In this document: positions 11,805-24,400 of the stretch, one piece after another | Numbering within the stretch: position 1 is the first letter of the stretch | Layout: the number at the start of each line of letters is the position of its first letter | Assembly (NCBI GenBank): GCA_010356995.1 | Contig: ML996697.1 | Location: forward strand, 625,761 to 689,760 | Reading direction: 5' to 3' | DNA: 64,000 nucleotides | Source: Trichodelitschia bisporula | Lineage: Eukaryota > Ascomycota > Dothideomycetes > Phaeotrichales > Phaeotrichaceae | Translations under genes and position numbers: made by a program | Notes under the pieces: generated by a model | The model's database searches: none | What the model was told of the DNA's origin: nothing | Seen by the model: the letters and a program-made list of their open reading frames with translations, nothing else

Positions 11805-12820
11805 GATGGTGGTTACGCAATGTGTGACACGAAATGACGAAGAAGAAACAAAGATTGGACGGTGTGCAGTTTGTGGTGAGTATTGGTGAAGCCTGGGGGA
11901 GCGTTGGCTGTCGGGTGTGGTGGATGATGATGGTTTTGTTCTGGATTCCCAGGAGATGGTCGCGTCCGTCGGGACGCGGGCGAGGCGCTCAGAGGAATAT
12001 TGTTTCTCCGCCCCAGACGCCAAGGACGCCTTGTTCAACTTTGCTGCGCCACCAAAAGGCAAGGCAGCCACAACATTTCTTGGCCATATGTATATCACAT
12101 GACAGCCTCACGGGATAGCACTCCCGAGACTCCGTCTAAATAACTTGTGAAACTCAATTCTGTATACCGGTATGTGAGGTGCAGAAAGTTGGCTTCCGTA
12201 TATACTTACGGAGTATGCCTTCTAAATATCGAGACTCCCGCTAATGGTTTAGATTGTTTCATTGGCATACGGTGACGTGACCCGGATTTCCCTCAGCATT
12301 CACCTTCCGACGCCTCCCAAAGCTTGTTACCCATCTTCACTCTGGTGGTAAAACGCGACGTTTCCCTCAAACATACTCACTGAAGCCATGTCAGTAGGCT
12401 AGCTTCTAAATCTGAAGAGCTCTGAGACTGCCGCCGAATTGCCCTTCGAAGCTGTACACAATAGTTTTGTGCACATATAAGGTTACTAACAGGAAAGTTG
12501 TCTTGACATAAGAGGCAAAGTTCTGACAGGACAGGCAAAGCTATCTTCCGCAGAGATCCAAATCCACAGTCTTCGCAACAGCTAAGAATCCGGTATGACA
12601 TATGCATGCTAATCTACACAAAGGCTAAAATCGGTACAAGAATCAGATATTGAAGCAGGATCATGTACAGCACACTCCATGCGTCATAAAAAGAAGCCAC
12701 CGTTGTCTGCCCCATATCATCAGCCGAAAAGAGCCGTGCATGCAACCCGAGCGCCCACAATGACAATTCGTTCCTCATGAGAAAAAAAAGACCAAACGAA
12801 TTCGCAAGACCGATGCCATA
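11805..12820. other. intergenic: SPT6 promoter, giant-gene 3' side
   Basis: About 1 kb upstream of SPT6 and downstream of the giant acidic-protein gene. No coding frame stands out; the 12,620-12,820 part is AT-richer, as expected for a 3' UTR. No RNA gene seen. Confidence 0.55.
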
Positions 12821-15800
12821 CTAACTCCCCAGCGCCCTGGATAGGGCGGAAAGCAACCCACCACTCTTCCCACTCGCCTTGCTCGTCACCTTACTCGTCC
12901 GGCTACGCTCCTGGCTCGCAGCCCTGCGATGCCTCCTCCTCTCCCTCTCCTTTTCACGCTCGCGTTCTTCCACCCTACCCCCCTCACGATGCCCACCCCC
13001 ACTTGTCTTCGGCCTTTCAACCCCTCCGCTCCCCATCGTCCTGCTGCTCCTCGGCCTATCAAGCCCCGCGCTCTCCATCGTCCGACTGCTCCGAGGCCGT
13101 TCCCGCTCCTTCTCCCGCTCCCTACTGCGGTGTCTCCGATACCTCTCCTCGCCCTCTCGCCGCGGCTGCCCCTTCTCACGACCCATCTGCGCCGACGTTT
13201 CCGGCGAGCGCTTACCCTCCGACTGAAATGAGGGAATCGAGCTGGGTCCGTCTGTGTGCGCGGGCACCTCAGGCGGCGGCTTAACGGCGTACGGCTCAGG
13301 ATCATCAGACGGCGGCTGCTGCAGCGGCACCGCCACCCCCTCATCATCAAGGTCGCGCGTAGAACGGCGCCGGTGGCGGTCTTTGCGTGGGGGCTGGAGA
13401 TCTTCCTCGCTCGTGGGTCGGTGGCGCCGACGGCGTGGCTCCTCGCGGTCGCGCTCCCTGCGCGGAGGGCTAGTATGTTTGGCACCGAAGAGACCGAAGA
13501 ATGACTTGCGATTGGGTTCCGGTTCCGTTTTCGAGCGCAGAAGGGGTTTGGATGGTGGCGGGTCGCGGGCGCTATGTCGACGGCCTGTCTCGCGAAGAGG
13601 AACGGGTTCACGTGCAAGTCGCTCCTCCTCTGCTTCGCGGAGAGCACGTTCGCGCCGCTCCTCATCTGCCACCGCCAGCCGGCGGGCAGCCTCGCGCTCC
13701 TCGCGTTCTTTGCGACGGCGTCGACGGCGTTCCTCGTCTTCGGCAGCGGCTTGGAGACGGGCCTCCTCTGCCTTCTCTGCCTTCGCCTTTTCTTCCTCAA
13801 TCCGAAGCCGCTCTTCAGCCTCGCGGGCCTCGCGCTCGCGCTCGCGCCTCTCACGCCGACGCCGCATCTTTTCCTCCGCCTGTTCTTTCTCTTCCCGAGC
13901 AGTCTCTCGCCGACGACGACGCACTTCATCATCTCCATTCTCGCGTTCCTTGGCCGGCTTCGACGCCTCCGGTGCTTCCAATGGAACGCCAGCCTCCACC
14001 ACCTCACGCTTGCGACGTTCTTCCCGCCTTGCTTTATGGCGCCTGCGCCGCTCCTCTTCGTCGGCGCCGGAGCGAGGTTTCTGCTCCGCAGGCCAGGTGC
14101 CTGACTGGACGACCGGGCGGCTGCGCTCACGTTCGCGGGGCACGTCGTGCTCGCGAGGGACATCGCGGTCACGCTCACGGTGACGGTCACGTCTGTCGCG
14201 CTCCTTGGGAGAGGTGGGTGGGCTGAACATGGCACCGAAGAAACTCTCGCGCTTCCTTTCGTCGGGATGCGAATCGCGCAGAGAATGGCGGCGTCGACGT
14301 TTCTTGCCGTCAGTCAGGTTGGGCGATGTCGGAGTGTTAGGCACTGGATCAAGTGTATCCTCCATTGCGACGTCGCGGCTGACTGTTGCTTCAGCAGGTG
14401 CGTCTATCGGCTCTGAGGCTTTTAGCTCCATAGATGCATCTGCTGTTGCTGGAGCTGCTATCTCCGGCGGCGGTTGTTCTGTTGGCGCAGGAGCTGGCGC
14501 ATCTTCCATGGAAGGGCCAGTCTCGGGAGAAGGCTTGTTGTCCGGCGCAGGTTCTTTGTCGGCGACAGGATCCATGCTTTCTGGAGGCGCAGTATCCGCC
14601 AGAGGAGGGTCAGTTGGAGGGTTATCTGCGGGAGCGACTTCTTCGACGTTTTGGACTCCGTCCGCGACGGGATGGTCAGCTGGGGGTGGGGGGTCCGATG
14701 CGGGGGGGTCGTCTGCAGGTGTAGATACGCCTTGGGCATGAGCGCCTTCTTCAATAGGTGCGGGGTTCTGTGCAGCTTCACCAGCTTCTTCCATTGGTTG
14801 CGTGTCTCCGGCAGGTGCAGGGGCATCGTCCACTGGGGAAGCGTCGGGCGTAGGTGTGGCATCCGCTCCAGCTGGTGAAGTTGGTCCTTCGGCGACGCCC
14901 TGTGAATCGTCTGGTGGCGATTCTTCACTTATTGGCTCAGAGTCTGGTGGCGGTTGAGACGACTCCGGCACTACGGCAGCTTCGTCCACAGGCGGTTGTG
15001 AGGCTTCTGTCGTCTCTTCAACTGGTGCTGGAGACTCTTCTGCCGGAACTGCTTCCTCTTTCGCCGCTTCCCCAGGCGCTGCTTCCTCCGCCGCTGCTTC
15101 GGGCTCCTTAGGCTCATCGGAGGATGGTGGGACCTCTTGCTCCTCAGCAGGTGAATCTCCCGCTTCACCCGATTCTTCCACTGGTACTTCTGCTGCAGGC
15201 TCTGTGGGAGTCTCTTCTGGAAGCTCTGCTGCAGGCTCGACTGGCACTTCGGCTGGCGCTTCGGCTGGTGGCTCGACTGGCTCTTCCGCTGGCGGCTCGA
15301 CTGGCTCTTCCGGCGGACTTTCGGCTGGAGATTCAGCTGGTCCGTCAGCTGGAGGCTCTGGAGGCGCACCGGAGTCATCAACAGGTGGAGAATCGGCAGG
15401 CGGAGCATCAGATGATGAAGTATCAGCAGGTGTAGAATCACCACCGGCAGCTTCCTTTGCAGCTTCGTCGACAGGCGCATCGGTCTCTTCTGGTGCGTTT
15501 TCCGCTGACGGAGTGTGTTCATCCTCATCCTCCTTCGGCCCCTCGGCAGCGTTCTCCGCGTTTGGCATTGTCGGAGGAGCGACCGGAGCGCTTTCAGCAG
15601 GAGGGGTGTCAGGTGCAGCTACTGCAGCAGGTTCATCCTCGGGCTCAGGTGCAGTGCCACCGATCTCTGCAGAATCTTCGGCAGACTGCGCAGGCTCAGC
15701 GAGCTCCTTAGCTGGCGGTTCCAAGGCCTCTTGTACAGCTTCCTCTACCGCATCCAGAGACTCTGACGAGGCTTGCTCGGCCCGCACGTCGGCGACATCA

Positions 15801-18800
15801 GACTCGGCATCGAAATGGTCATCCGAGTCGCTTTTATGCGGGACTTCTGGGGCCTCTGGAGGTACAAAGGTGTCAGGTGCTTCAGTAATCGGCGCATCTG
15901 GAGCTTCAGGCATTGTGACTGGCGGCTCCGGGGCTTCAGGCATGACGGATGACTCGGGTTCCTCGCGTGCCGCAGGCTTGTCCGCATCATCGCTCGCCAT
16001 TTGCTCGAGGGGGGTGGCTTCTTGGCTGCAAGGTGGCTCAATACTTCCAACAGGCGCTGGATCGGAAGCACTTCCAGACTCAGACATTGTGACTTCCTGG
16101 GCGATAGGCTCCGGAGCAGGCGGGTCGTCTTGATTCTTCATGTCCTCCTCCGCAGATTTTTCGCCGGCTTCCAAAGCCTCTGGTTCGCCGGACTCGACTG
16201 AATCTGCCAATTCCGCATCTGCTTGAGCTTCGGAAGCGTTGTCGCCATCGTCCTGCCCACCCGATTCTTCAGCCTGGGCAGTGGGACTCCGAGTCGTGTC
16301 TTCAGCCTTGTCGTCCGCTGGTGGCGTTTTCTCTGGCGCAATCGGTTGGTCCCCGTCGTCTGATGCAGGGCCGTCAGTCGTGGCAGCTGCATCGTTTTCA
16401 GGCGTGGGTGGCTCGACATGAGCCGAGCTTGTTTCATCTATATGAGCACCACAGCCTTGCTCCAAAGCTTGTTCAGCAGCCTCTGCAGAAGCTTGTTCTG
16501 GTGCCTCAATTAAAGGATCTTGCGCATTCTCGGTAGCCTCGGAAACAGGCTCGGGAATTGAAGCCTGCTCAGGGTTGCCTTCAGGTTCTGGGAGTTCCGG
16601 TGCTTCGATCGAAATTGGCTCTATGGCAGTCGGTGAACTTTCTGAGCCGACGCCGACGTCAGCAGTCACGGGCTCCGTCTCTTGAGTTGAAGAAACCTCG
16701 GCGGACTCGCCGTCATTGCCAGGTGGGTGCTTTTCATCTGGATCTCCGCTCCCCCCGGGTTCCCCAGTCGCGAGTGTTTCGACAGCAGCCTCCTCCAACT
16801 TGGACTCGTCGCCGGATTCCGATACCCCGGTAGCTGGATCGTCGCAGCTGGCTTGGTCGTCGGGTTCGACTGCTGGCTCCTTGGACTCAGATTTGGTCTG
16901 CAGTTCAGCGGGCTGTTCGGCAGCGGATGTCTCTGCGGTATCCGTCTCTGCTGGCGTAGAATTTTCGGCAGCCAAATCCTCTGTAGAAGACGGCTCCGCA
17001 TCATCGTTGGAAGATGACGCTTCTGAGGTAGATACTCTAATCTCTTCTGATGCTGGTGTTTCATGGTCTTTGGGCTCTGTAACTTGAAGATCCAAAGCGG
17101 GCTCCTCGGCTGGCGCCTCGGGCTCCGTCGTCGAGGATGTGGCCGTTTCTTCGGTATCCCCAGCACCAGGATCCTGAGATGGCTCATCGTCCAGCACACC
17201 TTCGCCGGATGTCGTATCAGGAGCAGCCCCGTCGTTTTCTCCACCAGCTGGATCTTCTTCACCCCCCTCTCGAACCGATTCCTCTAAAGGTGCAGAGGTG
17301 GCTTCTGCTAGGCTTTCCTCTGGTGAGGCAGAAGCACCTTCTTCATCTGCAGGCTCAGGCTCGGATGCTTCCGGCTCCTGGTTTCCGGCGTCTGCAGGTG
17401 TGGGAACATCAGCAACCGCAGGCGGATCTGCATGCTCAACTGCCTCGGGATCCTCGCGGGTCAAAATTTCGGCCGGCGAGTCTGGCGATTCTGCCTGAGC
17501 AGCTTCGTCGCTCCCGCCACCATCTTCAGGGCTGGCAGCTGCAAGATCAGCTTGAAGTCCATCGTGTTCTGTAGCAGCGGTTGGCGTTTCAAGAGGCTCA
17601 TGCGCTGCATCCTCGAGGGGTTCTTCCGCTTCCAGTTCGTCCCCTTCGTCCCACTCGTTCCCTTCCGTCTCTTCACCACCAGTTTCCTCGCCTCCGGTAT
17701 CCCATTCATCTCCTTCTGTCGTCTCTCCTTCCGTTGCTTCGCCTTTCCGGTTTCCATTATCTTGCTCCATCTCTTCTCCCTCCGTCGATTCGTCCGCAGA
17801 AGCCCCGAAACCCTCCACAGGCTGCTCATCCGCAGGATCCTTCGGACCTTCTTTTTCAACAATTTCCGCCAAAGCGGCGCCAGCCATTTCCTCAAACCCG
17901 GGCTCAGGGCCGCCCGATTCAGGTTCAGTGATGTCTTTAACAGCAGAATCGGATTGAGCGGCTTCCAGAGTTGGCTCTTCTGACGCGGCCCGTTCAGAAG
18001 CGGGCGTTGGCTCAGTTGCTGCTGGCTCTTCCACCTCTACCGTGCCTTCCGCCGCAGGCGGTTCTGTCGCTTCCGAGGGCCCCTTTTCCTGGGCAGATTC
18101 GGTGATCGGTTGCTCTTCGAACTCAGTAGAATGTTCCTTTGCTGCTAACTCCTCTGCTTCGGCTGCGACGACCGTTTCCGGAACCTCGGACGCCACTGGT
18201 TCCTGCTCCGTTCCTTCAGCTGAAAGTGCTTCTTCTACTGCGGGCTCAGTCGCTGGTGGTTGTTCGACAGAAGGTGCGGCTTCTTCGACTTCTTCCACGG
18301 CGGGCTCATCACCAGAGCTGGGGACACTGTCCAAAGTATTGCTCGTATCGTCTTGGGGGTTTTTGTTGTCGTCGTTCCCTTCTTCGGTCGAGGTCTGAGT
18401 TGGCGCCTCCTCGGACGGCGTGACAAGTACAGTTTCTTCAGTCGAAGAGTCGGCGGGCTTGTCTTCCAGGGCGGGGTCAGAAAGTGGCTCCTCTGCAAGT
18501 GAATTCGTGATTGCTTTGCCTGACGATACGACTGCGTCGGTCACAGGCCCTTCAGATGACAGCTCCGGAGCGTCATCAACGCTCGCCCCATCATTCGCCT
18601 CGCCCTCGGCAGCAACTGGAGGAATTGATTCCGCCCCTTCGTCAAGCGGCAGCGTGTCCGCCGCCTCGTCTTCCGCGGGGGTGGGATTGGCGTCGATGCC
18701 CTCCACCTCGGTGGGCAATGGCACTTCTTCGCCAGCATCTGCACTAGCGGACTCGCCAGCTGGCAGCGCTAGCTCATCGCCAGGCTTCTCGCTGCTCGCC

Positions 18801-21401
18801 TCGTCCCCTGCCACTTGCTCCTCGATGGCCTCGGCTGTGACGGACGCAGGTCCCGTCGGTGCACCTGCAGGGGCGTCGGTGCGCTCTGGTGTGGCCGCAT
18901 CTGACGTGGCGGGTGGATCCGCTGGCGCGGGGTCCATTGGCGCGGAGTCGGGTGAGAGAGGGGCTTCAGCGGTGGGTTCCACCGCTTTGTCAATTTCCGA
19001 TTCCCCAATGGCTTCGGGTGAGGACGCGGTGGCGGGTTCTGCGCTTGATTCCTCTACTGCTGGGGGCGTTGCGGCTGGTGTGAGATCGGGGGATTCCTCG
19101 CTCGCGTTGGCCGGGGCTTGAGCACCGGATTCGGTCGTGTTTACTGCCTTTTCCTCTTCCTCTTCCTCTTCCTTTCCTTCCTGCGGGGCAGGCTGATCGC
19201 TAGGCGGATCCTCTGCTGGGGGAGAAGCTTCAGCAACAGATGCTGGCTCTGATTCTGGCACTTCTGCACCAGATGCTTCTGGCTTTGGATCTTGCTCTTG
19301 CTCGTGCTCTTCAGCGGGCTGTGCTTCTACAATTGGTGGAGCTTCTGTTTCTGTACTTTTTGACTCTGCAGCAGGTCCAGGTCCCTGGTTGGTACCCTCG
19401 TAGGGTGTAGGCCCAGGCTCCGCTTCCTCGGCCACTGGTGCATCCACAGCCGCGTCCACTCCACCACCACCCCGCCCCTTCCGTCCCTTTTTGCCCTTCC
19501 CACCCCTCCCACTCTTCTCCGCCAACTCTCCCACCACGCCCGATGCCGTACTCCCCCGCCTCACCGCTAACATGCCCACAACTCCAGACGTCGCACTGTC
19601 CCGCCGCTCCACGTGCTTCTTCGCAACCACCACCTCCACCTGACCATTTTTGCCCTTCCGCATAACAACCTTCTCCGCCGCCTCTTTTTCCTTGCGCTTC
19701 TTATCCCGCTCCCTTTCCTTCCTGACCTCCTCCCGCGCCCGCGCTTCGTCGTCCTTCCGCTTCTGCATCGCCATAAACGCCTTTCGATCTTTTCGATGCG
19801 GCTTCCCACCCTTCGGCTCCTGCACGCTGGGATCGAACATGACCGTCTTCGTCGCGGAGGGGGAGGACGGCGGCAAAGGCGGCCGCGTCGCACCCTCAAC
19901 CGGGCTAGGCGTAACAGGCCGACCCGGGGCGGCAGCCGGGGCGTCAGTGGGGGCACCAGCAGAGGGAGCTATCGGCTCAGCCGCTTCGAGATCCGCGGCA
20001 GGAACATCTCCAGGGCCAGTTGGCGCTTGATCCCCAGCTGCAGGCTCAGTATCGGCTTCGGCAGCGGGATCCGCGGCGGGGGCGCCTACCTCCTTTTCAC
20101 GCGGCGCGTCGTCTGCGTGTGTGTGCACAGAGCGCGAGTCAGCGGGGTCGAGCGTCTCGCCCTCGGTGGCTGGGTCGGTCCCCGTGCCGGATTCTTCGGT
20201 CCCTGTCTCGGTCCCGGTGCCGGTTTCTGTGCCCGTGGCATCGGTGCTTGGATACTCAGCCTCCGTTTCCTCGCCCGTTCCCTCAGTACCCGTTTCCTCA
20301 GTACCCGTTTCTTCAGTCCCCTCCGTGCCCGTCCCGTTCTCAGTAGGGTACTCACTTCCCGAGTCCGCGGGCGGCGCGGCAGACGCGGATTGCGAGTCGG
20401 ACGACACAGATCCTTCGGGCGGGGGCGGGCCATTTTGCGACGGAGGGGACGCGGCGGAGGGCGAGGCGCCCTCCTCCGGCGGCGATGACGCTGAAGCTGA
20501 GGACGGTGGGGGGTCCGTGACTGAGGGGGGGCTGTCCTCGTTTGGGGGCTCCGACGCTGGGGGGGCGGGGGGGTCCTTTGGGTCCGAGGGTGGGTCTGAG
20601 GGTGGGTCGGCCGGGGGGGCGGCGGCTGCTGGTGGGGGAGGGGGCGGGAGTGGTGGGGCAGCGTCACCTGGGTTCGGGATCTGATGGTGGGTTAGAGGAG
20701 TGGAGGAAGTGGGGGTTGGCTTACCTCTGCTGGAAGCGGAGCCAGCGGTGGTGGCGGTGGTGGCGGTGGTGGAGGAGGTGGAGGTGGTAGACCTTCGATG
20801 GGAGGTGCTGGTGCTGGTGCTGGAGGTGGTGGAGCGGGTGCTGGGGGCGGAGGCGCTTCTACAATGGGAGCACTGCTGCTGCTTTCCTCGACTGGAATTG
20901 ATTAGCAATGCCAAAATGGATGGTAGGTATCTTACCGCTTGGCCCTTCCTCATCCTCCTCCTCATCATCCTCATCCTCCTCTTCGTCTTCATCCCATTCA
21001 GATTCCTCCTCCTCCCCTGGATACGCATACGTCGGCTCTACCACGGGCTGTGGCAGTACCCGCCTGTAGGGAATCTTGCCATCATTGACAGGGGCTTGAT
21101 ACTGATAACTCGCTCTGTACTGCGACGTAGACTGCGAACCAGTGGCATACTGAACCTCGGCCCAGGGCGAGTAAGATATATTGAAGTGGTTCGCCGCCTG
21201 CATCCCGGAATCAAAGGCGTGAGGCGGGGGAGACAGTAGCGGTGGAGGTTGAAGCAGCTGAGGCGGAGGACAGTAGTCTGGATAATAGAGGAGCGAGGGA
21301 TCGGGATCGGGAGCCTCGACGGTGTTCAGCCAGTTATTCACAAATGCCCGCTTTGCTGCATCGCCGTTGGATTGCCTGAGAAGTCCCCACAAGCCGCCCA
21401 T
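12821..21401 (-). CDS. giant acidic Pro/Glu/Ala-rich low-complexity protein
   Basis: Three exons, 21401-20936, 20891-20725 and 20680-12821 (introns 44 nt each), give 2,830 residues with an uninterrupted 7.86-kb third exon. Residues 1-~150 are non-repetitive (MGGLWGLLRQSNGDAAKRAF…, Tyr/Pro-rich), then an acidic run, then polyproline (~165-210). A basic charged-helix segment lies near 490-600. From ~600 to ~2,330 the chain is almost entirely E, P, A, S, T and D with no recognisable fold. From ~2,340 it turns strongly basic (Arg/Glu single-helix-like). It contains two copies of an SFFG motif (RKRESFFGAMFSPP; PNRKSFFGLFGAK) and three ERPRSSRTM-like repeats, and ends in GGLLSALSRALGS. I do not recognise the family; a scaffold, tether or spacer is possible, in the manner of Woronin-body leashin, but this is not shown. 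Confidence 0.85.
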
Positions 21402-24400
21402 AAAGTAGATGGGCTGGAGCGAGGACTAGTGAGGAGACAAAGTGGCCAGAAATTGGAGATGGGGGAGGGATGGGTTGCTAGCTGCGTAGTCGCGCGGGAT
21501 GGGAGGTGGGGTTGTGTGTCGATAATGGGCGGGATGGGGATGGGCTTGGGGTGTACTATCTAAGTGGTGTACACTCGAGCGAATGGCAGCTGCGCCAGAA
21601 TGGTGCGGGATGCAAATCGCGGGGGGCGAGACACCAGACGGCAAGTTGCGAGTGACTGGATCCAGTGGCACCGTTGTCCGAGGCGAATTGAGCTCGACGT
21701 GCACCGGCCGAGGGAAAGGTCAAGGACCAGATGGAGGATTTGCTGCCAGGACAGCAGCGTGGGGCAGAATGGTCCTAGGTATGAGGGAGGTGACGGAGGA
21801 GGGGACAGCGGGGGGAGTGTTCGGCAAGGTCCATTAGGGACAGACTCCTCGTCCAGTGCTGAAGCACCACGAATTGAACCAGAACCAGCAAGAATTGGAT
21901 GAGGGAAAAATGATGAGAATCTTCCAAGTCGCAGGTCCAAGGTTTCCAGAAAGAAAGCCACCCCTGCTCCCCGCCATCAACCCCCGGCCCGATCGCTTCC
22001 TCTCGAAGACGAGGAATGGCGCAAGTACGCGACAGCCCGGTTGGCCCGATACGTCGTCAGCGGTACAAAGCCGTGTACCGCACACATCGCCATATGCTGT
22101 CCTTAGCCGGGACGGGGTGCTCGCTGCCGTTCCTCCAGCCAGCACTCAACAACTCACGGTGCGCGTTGCTATTACACGACGCTTGGCGAGTTGGATCATT
22201 GGGTCCACGTCAGTCGTTACAAGGACAGTCCAACAATGGCCCGTGAGATACGACAGCTGCCGGCTAACCCCCAACTCCTGCACCCAAAGGAACCAAGCAA
22301 CGGAGACTGCTGCACCGATAGCGGCTGTTGAGCTTGCGGCGGGGGGTGGGGGGCTGGGGGAGGTGGGGCTGGGATGCCCACAGATCGAACGCACATTGGT
22401 AAATTGGCGTGACGGGCCCGTCGTCATTGGGCGGCAGGTTCGGACGGAAACTCAAGATGGCAGAATGCATTGCGCTTTTTGCACTGCAGGCGCTATAGGT
22501 TGCGTGTGTTCAACCGACGACCTCATAATCGACGATTAGGAGAGCTTGGTTTCCTTTTGGCGAACGGGTCTCGTGGTGGTTCGTTGAATCGCTGTCCTCG
22601 GCGTCCCGACGACAGAGCCGCTGGGATCATGTGCCTCTACGGAAATGGCGGATGTGAGAAAAAGAGAAGATATTGCGCGTTCCAGACGCCGAGGTTGATC
22701 GCTTGATAGGAGACATGGAGAAGTTTGGCGGGGAAATCTGGAGAGGCCCATGCCCGTCCGTCGTCTGCCCCCCGAGGGCCGACCCGAACACCCGAACAAG
22801 CGCCCTCGAGCCGCCTTACGGCCTGGCCTCAGATGCTAGCGCCAACCTTCTTTCGTCGTGCCTGCCCTTGCGCCCGCTGGTGCTACGTGGACAACGTTTC
22901 GCTGTACGTCCTGAATTGTACACATTCTGTGACGGGCGCTCTTGGTCCTACTTTGTACTCAGTGCTTGTGGCCGGTCTCAAAGCGGGGCAGGAATGCAGC
23001 TGCCCCACTATGGCCTTGATGAGGCATACCGGCATGTCGGTGGCGGACGGTGTTGGCTGCCAGCGGCATGCTGCAGCACCGTGGGAGCCGGGCTCTGTGC
23101 AGCATGCTCTGCTCAGGGGTAAGTGCAGGACGCCAACGGAGTGTGCGCTATCAGTGTCGTTGGATGGCTCCGATGGTTAGATGCCGGTGTCAGGAGGGAA
23201 TACGTTGTACCTCCCGCGGCAAGGCGCACTGTCGTCTGCTTGTGGAAGGGGTGTAGGGTACGTACTGTAACCGGTAGTCCTCGAGCTTTCCCATTAGAGT
23301 GCCGACTCTGACGCTCCGAAGGAAGCCTTTCAACGTAGATCCTAATGCTTCGTATAACATTCTGTGGAGCTGCATTTGGGCATCAACCACTCTCAAGTCT
23401 AATGGGACATCCGAAAACTTGCCTAGAAGTATTCTTTTCCCGACAGCGACTCCCAGAAGCGGCAGAGGGTCCCTATGCCTCATGTCGAAGATTCATCGCC
23501 TGCAGTTGGCTCCCTCACTCGGAGCTGGCTGTGCAGCCAAGGGTCGCTCAGGAAAGTCATAGCCACTATACATCAGCTTTTTTGCAGACGAGGGTAGCCG
23601 CGACTTTTCTGGGAGGCCCTGGGACGCTATCGTCACGAGCCAGTGTGTGCACGTGGGCGCTTAAGCTCGCGGAAGAGAAGCGCACTGCCAAATGAGAACA
23701 GAGGCGCCGAATTCGGACAACCTAATGGTTACATACCCCAAACTGCTTGGCCAAGGCGCCCTGACATTGGAATACTCTCCATGGATCCGTATGCCTTACC
23801 AAATAGTCAACGTCGTGCCTTTCGGTCTGTTTATGAAATGTCATTGAACATACCTCGATGCAGGACTGAGTGATGGGAGCAAAGCTCTCACACGTGCAAC
23901 GGCAGCTGTGTGAACTGAAGATTGAAGTAGAAGAGGAAGAGAGGAAGAGAGGACGAGACTCTCGGAACTCAAATGCACGATGCCAAGTATCCTCCTTTGC
24001 TCCTTCCTTCTATCATGCGCTCATTACATCATGGCCCTTGGTATGTACCTCCCTGACATACCAATGCTCCTTCCATGTCCACATCACTGAGTTCCAGCAG
24101 CGTTGAGTACTGCGGAAATGCCTCGGCCATTCGATACATATGCAAGAAACCCACTCACATGGCTGCCGCGCTTCAGTTTGAGGATATCACCGACAGGATT
24201 GAAATGTTGCAGAACATTTTACAGAACAGTCGGGATTTAGCGCCCCATGAAGATACGACTCGCCTTTCAAGTGAAGACTCACGGGTAATCAATTGCAGTA
24301 CAGAAGTACCTGTCTATAGAAATTGGCGAAATCCAAGAGAACAAAGGAACAACTAGCATTGCGTCTCCACGCTGAGGCTCGTTAAGGGGCCGTAATATTA

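Noticed and set aside
19613-20488. 291-codon and similar plus-strand frames across the giant gene
   Set aside because: Antisense and off-frame images of a repetitive GC-rich coding sequence.
22673-23122. 149-codon plus-strand frame in the gene desert
   Set aside because: Cys/Ala/Gly-rich without domain or exon partners; chance frame likely.
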